Source of the DNA: Blastococcus tunisiensis
GTDB taxonomy: Bacteria; Actinomycetota; Actinomycetes; Mycobacteriales; Geodermatophilaceae
Reading direction: 5' to 3'
Length of the DNA: 64,000 nt
Assembly (NCBI RefSeq): GCF_900112815.1
Contig: NZ_FOND01000013.1
Coordinates: 62,001-126,000 of the forward strand
The position numbers and the translations under genes are program-made. Of this stretch, positions 34,972-42,933 are shown piece by piece. The notes below the pieces were generated by a model that was not told where the DNA came from, searched no databases, and worked only from the letters and a program-made list of their open reading frames with translations. Every line of letters begins with the position of its first letter. The first letter of the stretch is position 1.

Positions 34972-37017
34972 TCAGCCATAAGGCGTGCTCTCGACGTCGT
35001 CCTCGGTGAACCCGCGGCGGAGATCGCCCGGCGCCGGTCCGGCGCCGCGGGCGTCCCCGTCGTCGCGGCCGACCGAGCTCTCCAGCTGCCAGGGCACGGT
35101 GGTGATCATGACCCCGGGCTGGAACTGCAGCCGGGCCCGCAACCGCAGCGCGCTCTGGTTGTGCAGCACGTTCTCCCACCAGTGCCCGACGACGTACTGC
35201 GGGACGAACACGACGACGAGCTCCCGCGGGCTCTCCCGCCGGATCGCCTTCACGTAGTCCAGGACCGGCCGGGTGATCTCGCGGTAGGGCGACTCGACCA
35301 CCGTCAGCGGCACCGGGATGTCGTAGCGCTCCCAGTCGGCCTGCAGCCCCCGGGTGTCCTCGTCGTCCACGTTGACCGTCAGCGCCGTGAGCTGGTCCGG
35401 GCGGGTGGCCCGGGCGAACGCCAGCGCCCGGAGCGTCGGCTTGTGCACCTTCGAGACCAGGACGACGGCGTGCACCTTGCTGGGCAGGGTGCGCGAGTCG
35501 GTGTCGGGGGCCAGCTGGTCGGCCACGTGCGAGTAGTGCTTGCTGATCGCCTTCATCAGCACGATGAGCAGCGGCATGGACACCAGCACCAGCCAGGCCC
35601 CGTGGGTGAACTTCGTGACGACGATGATCACCAGGACCACCGACGTCAGGCTCCCGCCGACGAAGTTGATCGTCTGCGACCGGCGCATCCGGCTGCGCTC
35701 CGGCCCGTCGTCGGTGAGCCCGATCTCCCGGTTCCAGTGCCGGACCATCCCCCACTGGCCGATGGTGAAGCTGGTGAAGACCCCGATGATGTAGAGCTGG
35801 ATCAGCCGGCTCACCGACGCGTCGAACGCCACGATCAGCAGCGCCGCGAACCCGGCCAGCAGCAGGATCCCGTTGCTGTAGGCCAGCTTGTCGCCGCGGG
35901 TGTGCAGCTGCCGGGGCATGTACCGGTCCTGCGCCAGCACCGAGCCGAGCAGCGGGAAGCCGTTGAAGGCGGTGTTGGCGGCCAGGATCAGGATGAGGGC
36001 CGTCGCGGCCTGGATGACGTAGAAGCCGAGCGAGCCGTCCCCGCCGAACACGGCGGCCGCGAGCTGCGCGATGACGGTGCGCTGGGGGTCGGTCTCGCAG
36101 TCGCCCTGGAAGCCGACCAGATCGCAGGTGAACTCGGTGTACTTCACGTCGGCGAGCAGGGCCAGCGCCGTCACCCCGGCGAACATCGTCGCGGCGATAC
36201 CGCCCATGAGCGCCAGCGTGGTGGCGGCGTTCTTGCTCTTGGGCGGCCGGAAGGCAGGCACGCCGTTGGCGATCGCCTCGACCCCGGTGAGGGCCGTGCA
36301 CCCGGACGCGAAGGCCCGGAGGGCGAACAGCACCAGCGCCAGGCCGGCGAGGTCGGAGTACCCGGGCTCGGGGATGACCGTGTACCCGGAGCTCTCGGCC
36401 ACGAGGCCGTCGGGCGTGAAGAAGTACCGGATGAACCCGGTCACGAGCATGACCAGGATGCCCGAGATGAACAGGTAGGTCGGCAGGGCGAAGGCCCGGC
36501 CGGACTCGCGCAGGCCGCGGAGGTTGGCGGCGGCGAGCAGCCCCACGAGCGCGACGGCGATCAGCACGCGGTGCTCGTTGAGCGACGGGAACGCCGAGAT
36601 GACGTTGTCGGTGCCGGCCGACACCGAGACCGCCACCGTCAGCACGTAGTCCACCAGCAGCGCGCTGGCCACCACCAGCCCCGCCGCGGGACCGTGGTTC
36701 TTCATGGCGACCTCGTAGTCGCCACCACCGGAGGGGTAGGCGCGGACCACCTGGCGGTAGCTGAGGACCACGGTCACGAGCAGCACCACGACGGTCGCCG
36801 CCAGCCACGGGGCCAGGTACAGGAAGGCCGTCCCGGCCAGCGTCAGGACGATGAGGATCTCCTGCGTGGCATAGGCCACGGAGGACAGCGGGTCGCTGGC
36901 GAAGATCGGCAGCGCGTAGCGCTTGGGGAGCAGCGACTCGCCCAGGCGGTCGCTGCGCACGGCGCGTCCGAGGACGAGCCGTTTCGGGAGGTGTCCGAGG
37001 TCGGACAGGCGAGGCAC
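34972..37017 (-). CDS. KimA-like potassium importer (APC superfamily)
   Basis: 681 residues. About twelve transmembrane helices occupy residues 30-490 and a cytoplasmic alpha/beta domain follows. The segments ASDPLSSVAYATQEILIVL, VLSYRQVVRAYPSGGGDYEV, LLVDYVLTVAVSVSAGTD and AFASGCTALTGVEAIANGVPAF closely resemble Bacillus KimA (YdaO), a high-affinity K+ transporter; the C-terminal VVVFVPQYVVGHWWENVLHNQSALRLR matches too. Bacillus KimA is inhibited by c-di-AMP. Divergent from two TrkA-type genes, which fits potassium uptake. TACCAT lies seven bases before GTG 37017, leaving no room for a riboswitch leader. Often annotated only as an amino-acid permease. Confidence 0.85.
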   Translation of the reverse strand: MPRLSDLGHLPKRLVLGRAVRSDRLGESLLPKRYALPIFASDPLSSVAYATQEILIVLTLAGTAFLYLAPWLAATVVVLLVTVVLSYRQVVRAYPSGGGDYEVAMKNHGPAAGLVVASALLVDYVLTVAVSVSAGTDNVISAFPSLNEHRVLIAVALVGLLAAANLRGLRESGRAFALPTYLFISGILVMLVTGFIRYFFTPDGLVAESSGYTVIPEPGYSDLAGLALVLFALRAFASGCTALTGVEAIANGVPAFRPPKSKNAATTLALMGGIAATMFAGVTALALLADVKYTEFTCDLVGFQGDCETDPQRTVIAQLAAAVFGGDGSLGFYVIQAATALILILAANTAFNGFPLLGSVLAQDRYMPRQLHTRGDKLAYSNGILLLAGFAALLIVAFDASVSRLIQLYIIGVFTSFTIGQWGMVRHWNREIGLTDDGPERSRMRRSQTINFVGGSLTSVVLVIIVVTKFTHGAWLVLVSMPLLIVLMKAISKHYSHVADQLAPDTDSRTLPSKVHAVVLVSKVHKPTLRALAFARATRPDQLTALTVNVDDEDTRGLQADWERYDIPVPLTVVESPYREITRPVLDYVKAIRRESPRELVVVFVPQYVVGHWWENVLHNQSALRLRARLQFQPGVMITTVPWQLESSVGRDDGDARGAGPAPGDLRRGFTEDDVESTPYG

Positions 37018-37024
37018 GGCGGCG

Positions 37025-37030
37025 ATGGTA
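37025..37030 (-). promoter_or_regulatory. -10 hexamer of a probable leaderless promoter (KimA-like gene)
   Basis: TACCAT, seven bases before GTG 37017. Confidence 0.4.
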
Positions 37031-37190
37031 CGGACGCAGTGGCACCGGATGCCGCCACTCCCGGGCGCGCCCCGCCCGGGAGGGGGACGTCACCCGCCGC
37101 GCGCCCACCGCGGCCCGTCCGCGGGTGTAGCTTCGCGCCCGGTACGCGCGGCGGACGGCGCTCGCGCGAGGGGCCCGGAGGAGTCGTGTC

Positions 37191-37859
37191 GTGCACGTGG
37201 TCGTGATGGGCTGCGGACGCGTCGGCTCCGCCATCGCCCGCCGCCTGGAGGAGGTCGGGCACAGCGTCGCCGTGATCGACCAGGACCCGGGCGCGTTCCG
37301 CCGGCTGGGCCCGGACTTCGCCGGGCGCCAGGTCACCGGCCTGGGCTTCGACCGGCAGACCCTGCTGGACGCCGGCGTCGACACGGCGGGCGCCTTCGCG
37401 GCCGTCAGCAGCGGGGACAACTCCAACATCCTCAGCGCCCGGGTGGCCCGCGAGACCTTCGGCGTCCAGCACGTGGTCGCCCGCATCTACGACTCCAAGC
37501 GGGCGGAGGTCTACGAGCGCATGGGCATCCCGAGCGTCGCGACCGTCCCGTGGACGGTCAACCGGCTGCTCCGGGAACTCCTGTCGGTCAAGGTCAGCGA
37601 GCTCTGGCGGGAGCCCACCGGCAAGGTGCTGCTCATGCGCATCACGGTGACCGAGGGGTGGGTCGGCAGGAAGCTCGCCGACCTGGAGAGCGCCTCCGGC
37701 GCCCGCGCGGCCTGGCTGGTCCGTTTCGGGGAGGCGGTGCTGCCCACCGCGAGCACCGTCCTGCAGGACGGCGACCAGCTGGTCGTCGCCGCGACCGACG
37801 AGCTCACCAGCCGCGTGCACGAGGTCGTGGAGCAGGCACCCGAGGGAGGGCAGCGCTGA
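37191..37859 (+). CDS. ceoB: TrkA-type NAD-binding potassium regulator (first of pair)
   Basis: 222 residues: RCK_N Rossmann domain with VVVMGCGRVGSAIARRLEEVGHSVAVIDQD (nucleotide-binding GxGxxG), then SSGDNSNILSARVARETFGV, and a C-terminal TrkA_C domain from about 135. Such proteins gate K+ transporters through NAD(H)/nucleotide binding. GTG 37191 has GGAGGAG 7 bases upstream. It overlaps the second trkA-like gene (TGATG). Divergent from the KimA-like importer, its likely partner. The mycobacterial pair is called ceoB/ceoC. Confidence 0.92.
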   Translation: MHVVVMGCGRVGSAIARRLEEVGHSVAVIDQDPGAFRRLGPDFAGRQVTGLGFDRQTLLDAGVDTAGAFAAVSSGDNSNILSARVARETFGVQHVVARIYDSKRAEVYERMGIPSVATVPWTVNRLLRELLSVKVSELWREPTGKVLLMRITVTEGWVGRKLADLESASGARAAWLVRFGEAVLPTASTVLQDGDQLVVAATDELTSRVHEVVEQAPEGGQR

Positions 37860-38533
37860 TGCGCGTCGCCATCGTGGGCGCCGGCGCCGTGGGCCGGTCG
37901 ATCGCCGGGGAGCTGCTCGGCAACGGGCACACCGTGATGCTCATCGAGAAGGACGGCCGCAAGGTGCGCACCCGCTCGGTGCCCGGCGCGGAGTGGGTCC
38001 AGGCCGACGCCTGCGAGGTCTCCTCCCTGGAGGAGGCCCAGCTGGCCACCTGCGACGTCGTGGTCGCCGCCACCGGGGACGACAAGGCGAACCTCGTCGT
38101 CTCGCTGCTGGCGAAGACCGAGTTCGCGGTCAACCGCGTGGTCGCCCGGGTGAAGGACCCCCGCAACGAGTGGCTCTACACCGAGGCCTGGGGCGTGGAC
38201 GTCGCCGTCTCCACCCCCCGCGTGCTCGCGGCGCTGGTCGAGGAGGCAGTCACCGTGGGCGACGTCGTCCGGTTGATGAGCTTCCGCAAGGGCGCGGCCA
38301 ACCTGGTCGAGATCACGCTCGCCGAGGACACCCCGTGGGTCGGCAAGCCGCTGCGCGAGGTCCCGCTCCCACGCGAGACCGTGCTGACGGCGGTCCTCCG
38401 CGGCGAGCGGGTGATCACCCCGTCCCCCGACGAGCCGCTGGAGGCCGGCGACGAGCTGCTGTTCGTCACCCATGCCGAGGTGGAGGAGCAGCTCAAGGCG
38501 GTGCTGGCTCCCGAGGGCGGCGGCCCCGTCTGA
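37859..38533 (+). CDS. ceoC: TrkA-type NAD-binding potassium regulator (second of pair)
   Basis: 224 residues: RVAIVGAGAVGRSIAGELLGNGHTVMLIEKD, the RCK_N nucleotide-binding motif ending in an acidic residue, then AATGDDKANLVVSLLAKTEFAVNRVVARVKDPRN and a TrkA_C domain (ITLAEDTPWVGKPLREVPLP). The start ATG 37859 overlaps the upstream stop, so both proteins are made together and may form a hetero-oligomer. Followed by repeat copy D, which lies between this gene and a convergent one. Confidence 0.92.
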   Translation: MRVAIVGAGAVGRSIAGELLGNGHTVMLIEKDGRKVRTRSVPGAEWVQADACEVSSLEEAQLATCDVVVAATGDDKANLVVSLLAKTEFAVNRVVARVKDPRNEWLYTEAWGVDVAVSTPRVLAALVEEAVTVGDVVRLMSFRKGAANLVEITLAEDTPWVGKPLREVPLPRETVLTAVLRGERVITPSPDEPLEAGDELLFVTHAEVEEQLKAVLAPEGGGPV

Positions 38534-38534
38534 G

Positions 38535-38591
38535 AAAGGACCCCGTCCTCCTCATCGCTCGCACGCTCGCGACGAGCCTCTGGACGGGGCC
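38535..38591 (-). repeat. Dispersed intergenic repeat, copy D
   Basis: Reads AAAGGACCCCGTCC on the plus strand, ends GGACGGGGCC, with inner CGCTCGCACGCTCGCGACG. The outer 10-bp stem is perfect. It fills the gap between two convergent genes and probably acts as a bidirectional terminator here. Confidence 0.8.
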
Positions 38592-39403
38592 TACTGGGCG
38601 CGGTGGTGGTGCAGCCGGGACACCACCCAGAGGGTCACGACGATCTCGGCCGCGGTCACGGGCAGGCCGAGGATCAGCGTCACCACACCGAGGTCGGTGG
38701 CGTCGGTGTTCTCGCTGCCCAGGTAGAGGTAGAACTGCACCGCGGCCCGCAGGAAGAACACCGCGGCCCAGAGCACCGTCAGCCAGCCGTACGCCCGGAG
38801 CAGCCGGGGGTCCTCCCGCCAGGGCCGGTCCGGAGCCGGGTCGGGACGGGCGCGGCCGGTCTCCGGGTCGCGCTCGCTGGGCGCCAGGACCGCCCGGGCG
38901 CGGCCCACCCGCCCCCGGAACCCGGGTACCGAGTGCCGATGGGAGGCCATCGCCCCGAGGTGGCTGGGGGCCAGGAACTCCGCGATGACCCCGACCAGCG
39001 GGCGGCGCAGGACGACCGAGCCCAGCAGGACCACGGTGAGACCGGCGTTGCGGATGATGCCCGGCACGTAGAAGTCCCGCGCCTCGCCCGTGGCAGCGGC
39101 GATGGCCACCGCGATGCCGACGGCGAACAGCCCGCTGATCGCCTGCTGCACGCTCTCGCGGCGCAGCAGGCGGAGCAGGAAGACGAGCACGGCCGCGGCC
39201 AGCGCCGCCCAGATGCCGATCCGCAGCCCGGCCAGCGAGTTGGCCACGATGAAGGCGATCGTCGGCAGGGTGGCGTCCACCATGCCCCGCCAGCCGCCGA
39301 GCTGATCCAGCACCAGGTGCCGGTCGAAGACGAGCGGCGCCGCCGCCTCGTCCCCGGAGGGCGCCGGTGCGGGCGGCTCGGCCCGCTCCTCAGCTGCGCT
39401 CAT
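38591..39403 (-). CDS. DUF3159 membrane protein
   Basis: 270 residues with about six transmembrane helices, and the family motif LVLDQLGGWRGMVDATLPTIAFIVAN followed by FYVPGIIRNAGLTVVLLGSVVLRRPLVG. It resembles the actinobacterial DUF3159 family (Rv2693c-like) that sits between the ceoBC genes and an OB-fold gene. ATG 39403 has GGGGGAGA 6 bases upstream. A Pro/Arg-rich insertion (about 190-215) is local to this protein. Function unknown. Confidence 0.88.
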   Translation of the reverse strand: MSAAEERAEPPAPAPSGDEAAAPLVFDRHLVLDQLGGWRGMVDATLPTIAFIVANSLAGLRIGIWAALAAAVLVFLLRLLRRESVQQAISGLFAVGIAVAIAAATGEARDFYVPGIIRNAGLTVVLLGSVVLRRPLVGVIAEFLAPSHLGAMASHRHSVPGFRGRVGRARAVLAPSERDPETGRARPDPAPDRPWREDPRLLRAYGWLTVLWAAVFFLRAAVQFYLYLGSENTDATDLGVVTLILGLPVTAAEIVVTLWVVSRLHHHRAQ

Positions 39404-39470
39404 CGCCGTCTCCCCCGGTGCGTCCGTCGCCGGGGTCTGCGCCCGGGCCCTGTCCACGCTGTCGCTCCGA

Positions 39471-39845
39471 TCAGGAGCAGAGCTCGTACCAGGGGTTGTA
39501 GATGACCCGCTTGCCGTCGAAGGCGGCGAACCGGCCACGGGCCGTCAGCGACCGGCCGGGCTCGATGCCCGGGATGCGACGGCGCCCCAGCCAGACCAGC
39601 GTGACCGAGCCGGAGCCGTCGAACAGCTCCGCCTCGAGGGTCGGCACGGTCTCCCGCGGGGTGTAGACCACCGACTTCAGCCGGCCGGTCACCGTGACCA
39701 CCGCGCCCTTCTGGCAGGAGCCCAGCGGCTCGCAGCCGGCGCTGGCCGACTCGGCCCGCAGCTCCTGCGCGTCGATGGTCTGGTCGTCCGCAGCGAGGCG
39801 TTGCAGCGTCCGCGACAGCCAGCTGGGCGATCGGGTCTCCGTCAC
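39471..39845 (-). CDS. OB-fold nucleic-acid-binding protein
   Basis: 124 residues. The OB-fold pattern is QKGAVVTVTGRLKSVVYTPRETVPTLEAELFDGSGSVTLVWLGRRRIPGIEPGRSLTARGRF, as in the RecG/tRNA_anti-like group. GTG 39845 has GGAGAG 5 bases upstream. Conserved next to DUF3159 in actinobacteria (Rv2694c-like). It probably binds single-stranded nucleic acid; a role in repair or replication is not shown by the sequence. Confidence 0.88.
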   Translation of the reverse strand: MTETRSPSWLSRTLQRLAADDQTIDAQELRAESASAGCEPLGSCQKGAVVTVTGRLKSVVYTPRETVPTLEAELFDGSGSVTLVWLGRRRIPGIEPGRSLTARGRFAAFDGKRVIYNPWYELCS

Positions 39846-39982
39846 GTGCTCTCCTCGCTGGCGCTCGTCGACCACGTGCCGACGGTGCTGTGCCTCCTGC
39901 GCGACCTCGCAAGCTCGGTCACGCGCTCCAGCGTACGGCGCCTGCCACGGCGAGCGGTGGACCCGGCGGGGTCCGGGCCGGC

Positions 39983-40702
39983 TCAGCCCGCGGGGGGCCC
40001 GGACGGCGGCCGGCCGGACGGCGGCGTGGCGTCCTGCTGACGCGCGAGCTGCGCGGCCGCCTGCGGCGGCAGCGTGAGCGGAAGCTGCTCGCGCACCGGC
40101 ATCGGCTCGCTCCCCCGGACCACCACGATGTCCCGGAACGCGGACTCGAGCTCGGCCGCGGCGTCCGGGCTCTCCGCGGCCGGGCCGGTGATCAGCGCGC
40201 GGAGGAACCAGCGGGGACCGTCCACCCCGAGGAACCGCGCGGCCCGGCGCACCGGCCGGGCGGGTGCCGGCTGCCCGGCTTGCGCCGACGGGACCGTCAC
40301 GATCGTGCCCACCAGCTCGGGGCCGAACGGCCCCTGCACCTCCCGCAGCGAACCGCCCTGCCCCGATGCGCTCCTGGCCAGGTCCTCGCGCACGCCGGCC
40401 CAGATCCCGCCGGCCCGTGGCGCGGCGAACGCCGACACCTGCAACAGGGACTCCCCCGCCCGAAGCGTCGCCCCGATGACCTTCTGCTGCTGGTTGAGCT
40501 CCAGCCGCAGGTCCGTACCGGGCCGGCCGGGGAGCCGGATGGACCCCAGGTCGATGCGGGGGATGCCGTCGTCGGGTGCGTCCGCGGAGTCCCAGGGGCC
40601 GGTCGTCTCCTCCACCTCGCGCTCGCGGTGCTGCGGCTCCGGTGGCACCCCCCGCTCGCGCAGGCTCCGCTCGATCCGGTTGCGTCGGCGTCCGAACGGC
40701 AT
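39983..40702 (-). CDS. DUF3710 family protein
   Basis: 239 residues. The N-terminus FGRRRNRIERSLRERG is strongly basic, and the core IDLGSIRLPGRPGTDLRLEL, GGIWAGVREDLARSAS and RRAARFLGVDGPRWFLRALITG defines DUF3710. The gene sits one base downstream of dut and is surely co-transcribed with it, as in mycobacteria. The Pro-rich C-terminal tail is low complexity. Function unknown. Confidence 0.9.
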   Translation of the reverse strand: MPFGRRRNRIERSLRERGVPPEPQHREREVEETTGPWDSADAPDDGIPRIDLGSIRLPGRPGTDLRLELNQQQKVIGATLRAGESLLQVSAFAAPRAGGIWAGVREDLARSASGQGGSLREVQGPFGPELVGTIVTVPSAQAGQPAPARPVRRAARFLGVDGPRWFLRALITGPAAESPDAAAELESAFRDIVVVRGSEPMPVREQLPLTLPPQAAAQLARQQDATPPSGRPPSGPPAG

Positions 40703-40703
40703 G

Positions 40704-41201
40704 TCAGCCCTGCCCTTCCTGAGTCGCGACGGCCCCGCCGGACGCGGAACCCCCCGTGGACCCGTGCCCGCCGGCGCCCCGCTGGCTCACGGGCAGCTCG
40801 TCGACCGGCACGAAGCGGGCCCGGACCACCGGTTGGACCACGAGCTGCGCGATCCGGTCGCCGCGCCGGAGGCTGATCGGCGTCGTCGCGTCGAGGTTGA
40901 TGAGGTTGACCTTGATCTCCCCGCGGTAGCCGGCGTCGATCGTGCCCGGCGCGTTGACCAGGCTCAGGCCGAGCCGGTGGGCGAGACCCGACCGCGGGTG
41001 CACGAAGCCGGCGTACCCCTCGGGGATGGCGACGGCGACCCCCGTGCCGACCAGCGCCCGTTCCAGCGGGGCCAGGTCGACGTCCTCGGCCACGGACAGA
41101 TCCGCCCCCGCGTCACCGGGGAGGGCGTAGCGGGGCACGAGGTCCTCCGGCGACGTCAGCCGGACGGGGACGTCGATCGTCGGAGGGGGGAGATCGGGCA
41201 C
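40704..41201 (-). CDS. dut: Deoxyuridine 5'-triphosphate nucleotidohydrolase
   Basis: 165 residues, trimeric dUTPase with the five family motifs: PGDAGADL (1), [15 protein letters not shown] (2), [16 protein letters not shown] (3, catalytic Asp and Tyr), [10 protein letters not shown] (4) and the Gly-rich [10 protein letters not shown] (5). It hydrolyses dUTP to dUMP and pyrophosphate, keeping uracil out of DNA and feeding thymidylate synthesis. TAGGGT lies seven bases before GTG 41201. It is followed by DUF3710 with one base between. Confidence 0.97.
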   Translation of the reverse strand: MPDLPPPTIDVPVRLTSPEDLVPRYALPGDAGADLSVAEDVDLAPLERALVGTGVAVAIPEGYAGFVHPRSGLAHRLGLSLVNAPGTIDAGYRGEIKVNLINLDATTPISLRRGDRIAQLVVQPVVRARFVPVDELPVSQRGAGGHGSTGGSASGGAVATQEGQG

Positions 41202-41208
41202 GACGGCG

Positions 41209-41214
41209 ACCCTA
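41209..41214 (-). promoter_or_regulatory. -10 hexamer of a probable leaderless promoter (dut)
   Basis: TAGGGT, seven bases before GTG 41201; a TATAGG alternative overlaps it. Confidence 0.5.
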
Positions 41215-41223
41215 TAAGGCGAC

Positions 41224-41277
41224 GGTCCCCGTCCTCCTGATCCCTCGCGGGCCCGGGACGAGCCGCGGGGCGCGGCC
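41224..41277 (-). repeat. Dispersed intergenic repeat, copy G
   Basis: GGTCCCCGTCCTCCTGATCC at the left and CGCGGCC at the right, core CTCGCGGGCCCGGGACGAG. It is the most degenerate of the full-length copies; the outer stem is partly lost. It lies in the gap between dut and the gene ending at 41306. Confidence 0.55.
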
Positions 41278-41305
41278 GGCGGCGGGACCCCCGGAAAGCG
41301 CTGGA

Positions 41306-42211
41306 TCAGGTCAGGGGCCGGGTCGCCCGCAGGTCGGCCAGGACCCGCTCGGCCAGCTTCTCGGTGGTCCTGCGGTTGCCCCGGCCGGCGATCGCCGCAC
41401 CGATGAGCAGCGGCGCGGCAGCCGGTACGGCACCCGCCAGCCGGCGGCCCAGCCGCCGCTGGAGCGCCCGCACCCCGGCACCGGTCAGCAGGGATCCCAG
41501 GCCGGCGGTCCCGGCGCCGTCGACGGAGCGCTGCGCGGACCAGCCGGCCAGATAGGCGCCGGCGCGCGCCCGCGCGTCGCCCGGAGCGCGGCGGCCGTGG
41601 AGCTCGTGCAGTTCCCCGATGAGGACGACCTCGACCCCGGCGACGAGCACGGTCTCGGCGCCCAGCTCCACCGGCAGCGCGAGGAGGGATGCGGGCGCCA
41701 GCCAGTGTGCGGCCGACAGCCCGCCGGTGGCCGCGCCGATGGTGGCGGTGAGCCGTGCGGCCCGGCCGACCAGCGCGTCGGCGATCTCCCTGTCGGAGAG
41801 CCCGGGGTGGGCCCCGCGCAACCGGTCGGCGTCCCGGATCGGCAGCCGCGGAGCGGCGGCCGACAACAGGTCGCCCAGCAGCGCGCCCGGGGACCGCTCG
41901 GGTCCCGCGGTGCCGACACCGGCGGCCCCCGGCGGGGCGGCGCTCTCCCGCTGCGGGGCGAACGCCGCGGCGACGGCGCCCGCGACGGCGGAGACGACCT
42001 CGCGCAGACCGCCCGCGACGGAGGCCCCCGGTCCGCCGTCCGGCGCCTCGGACCGCCCCCCGGCGCCCCCGACCAGCCCGGAGACCGCCTCGGCGACCGC
42101 ACGGGCAGCGCGGCCCAGCCCGGTCTCCTCCGGAGCCGGCTCCGGGGACGCGACGGGACGCGGCGGCGGGACGTCCCGCGGTGCACCGGATCGCGTGGAG
42201 TGGTCCGTCAT
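41306..42211 (-). CDS. Ala/Gly-rich protein, hypothetical
   Basis: 301 residues. The N-terminal 125 residues are low-complexity (Pro, Ala, Gly). The C-terminal part has [56 protein letters not shown], an amphipathic helical stretch, and hydrophobic segments such as [20 protein letters not shown] and [23 protein letters not shown] 42211 has GGAGG 6 bases upstream. The EcsC-like pattern of alternating glycine-rich hydrophobic helices is a weak resemblance. It occupies the position of the DUF3093 gene (Rv2698) in mycobacteria but does not resemble it. Confidence 0.6.
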   Translation of the reverse strand: MTDHSTRSGAPRDVPPPRPVASPEPAPEETGLGRAARAVAEAVSGLVGGAGGRSEAPDGGPGASVAGGLREVVSAVAGAVAAAFAPQRESAAPPGAAGVGTAGPERSPGALLGDLLSAAAPRLPIRDADRLRGAHPGLSDREIADALVGRAARLTATIGAATGGLSAAHWLAPASLLALPVELGAETVLVAGVEVVLIGELHELHGRRAPGDARARAGAYLAGWSAQRSVDGAGTAGLGSLLTGAGVRALQRRLGRRLAGAVPAAAPLLIGAAIAGRGNRRTTEKLAERVLADLRATRPLT

Positions 42212-42283
42212 CGCGCTCCTCCCGTCACGGGCTCGCATCCGTGGGCGTGCCTCGCCCTGGGCTCCCCCGCCCTGGGTCCTCGT

Positions 42284-42583
42284 TCAGGCGCAGTCGCGGC
42301 AGAAGAGCTGGTCGCCCTTGGTCGCGGCCAGCCGGCTGCGGTGCTGCACCAGGAAGCAGCGCGAGCAGGTGAACTCGTCCTCCTGCTTGGGCAGCACGCG
42401 GACGGTGAGCTCCTCGCCGGAGAGGTCGGCGCCGGGGAGCTCGAGGTTCTCGTTGAAGTCGGTCTCGTCCACGTCGACCGAGGCGGACTGCGCCTCGGCC
42501 CGTCGTGCCTTGAGCTCCTCGAGCGAGTCCTCGCCCAGCTCGTCGGCCTCGTTGCGGCGCGGGGCGTCGTAGTCGGTGGCCAT
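42284..42583 (-). CDS. DUF4193 family protein (zinc-ribbon-like)
   Basis: 99 residues: acidic N-terminal half (ADELGEDSLEELKARRAEAQSASVDVDETDF), then ELPGADLSGEELTVRVLPKQEDEFTCSRCFLVQHRSRLA and the final FCRDCA. The two CxxC pairs (CSRC and CRDC) form a likely zinc site. Strongly conserved in actinobacteria in this position (Rv2699c-like). ATG 42583 has GGGAGGGG 7 bases upstream. Molecular role unknown. Confidence 0.92.
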   Translation of the reverse strand: MATDYDAPRRNEADELGEDSLEELKARRAEAQSASVDVDETDFNENLELPGADLSGEELTVRVLPKQEDEFTCSRCFLVQHRSRLAATKGDQLFCRDCA

Positions 42584-42933
42584 GGGGTGCCCCTCCCTGG
42601 GGTCTCGCGGGCATCGAGCCCGCTCGTACTGACGACGACGCGGGGTGTGCGCCGTCGTGCTGGCCGGCCGCGGTGGCGACCGGTGGATCATGGACCGGCA
42701 GCCGTTTCTGGGCTGCCGTGCCGGTGGTGCCCCGGACGGGTCCCGTACCGGCTCGCGAGGTGCGGGGCGAGCGGTCGTCCGTCCGGGCCGATCCCCCGCT
42801 CCCCGTCCGGGGACGGCGAGCGGGAAGGTCCGGCCAGCCCCCCAACGCGGTGCGACCCCGGTTTGTGCCCACCTCCGGAAACGAGTTCCGAGCGGGCCCC
42901 GGGCCGCGGAGCGCCAGAGGTTACCCTGCCGCC
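42584..42933. other. 350-base divergent intergenic region with two hairpins
   Basis: Between the divergent DUF4193 and phosphotransferase-like genes. It holds an 8-bp inverted repeat (CGGCAGCC, 7-base loop, GGCTGCCG, 42696-42718) and a larger near-perfect hairpin at 42795-42824 (arms CCCGCT/AGCGGG and CCGTCC/GGACGG). A TACCCT -10 stands at 42922-42927. No coding frame here looks real. Confidence 0.5.
42922..42927 (+). promoter_or_regulatory. -10 hexamer of a probable leaderless promoter (phosphotransferase-like gene)
   Basis: TACCCT, six bases before GTG 42934, identical in sequence and spacing to those at 19286 and 45626. Confidence 0.6.

Noticed and set aside
37018-37190. c-di-AMP (ydaO) riboswitch before the KimA-like gene
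   Set aside because: The probable -10 lies seven bases before the start codon, leaving no leader, and no conserved riboswitch pattern was seen.
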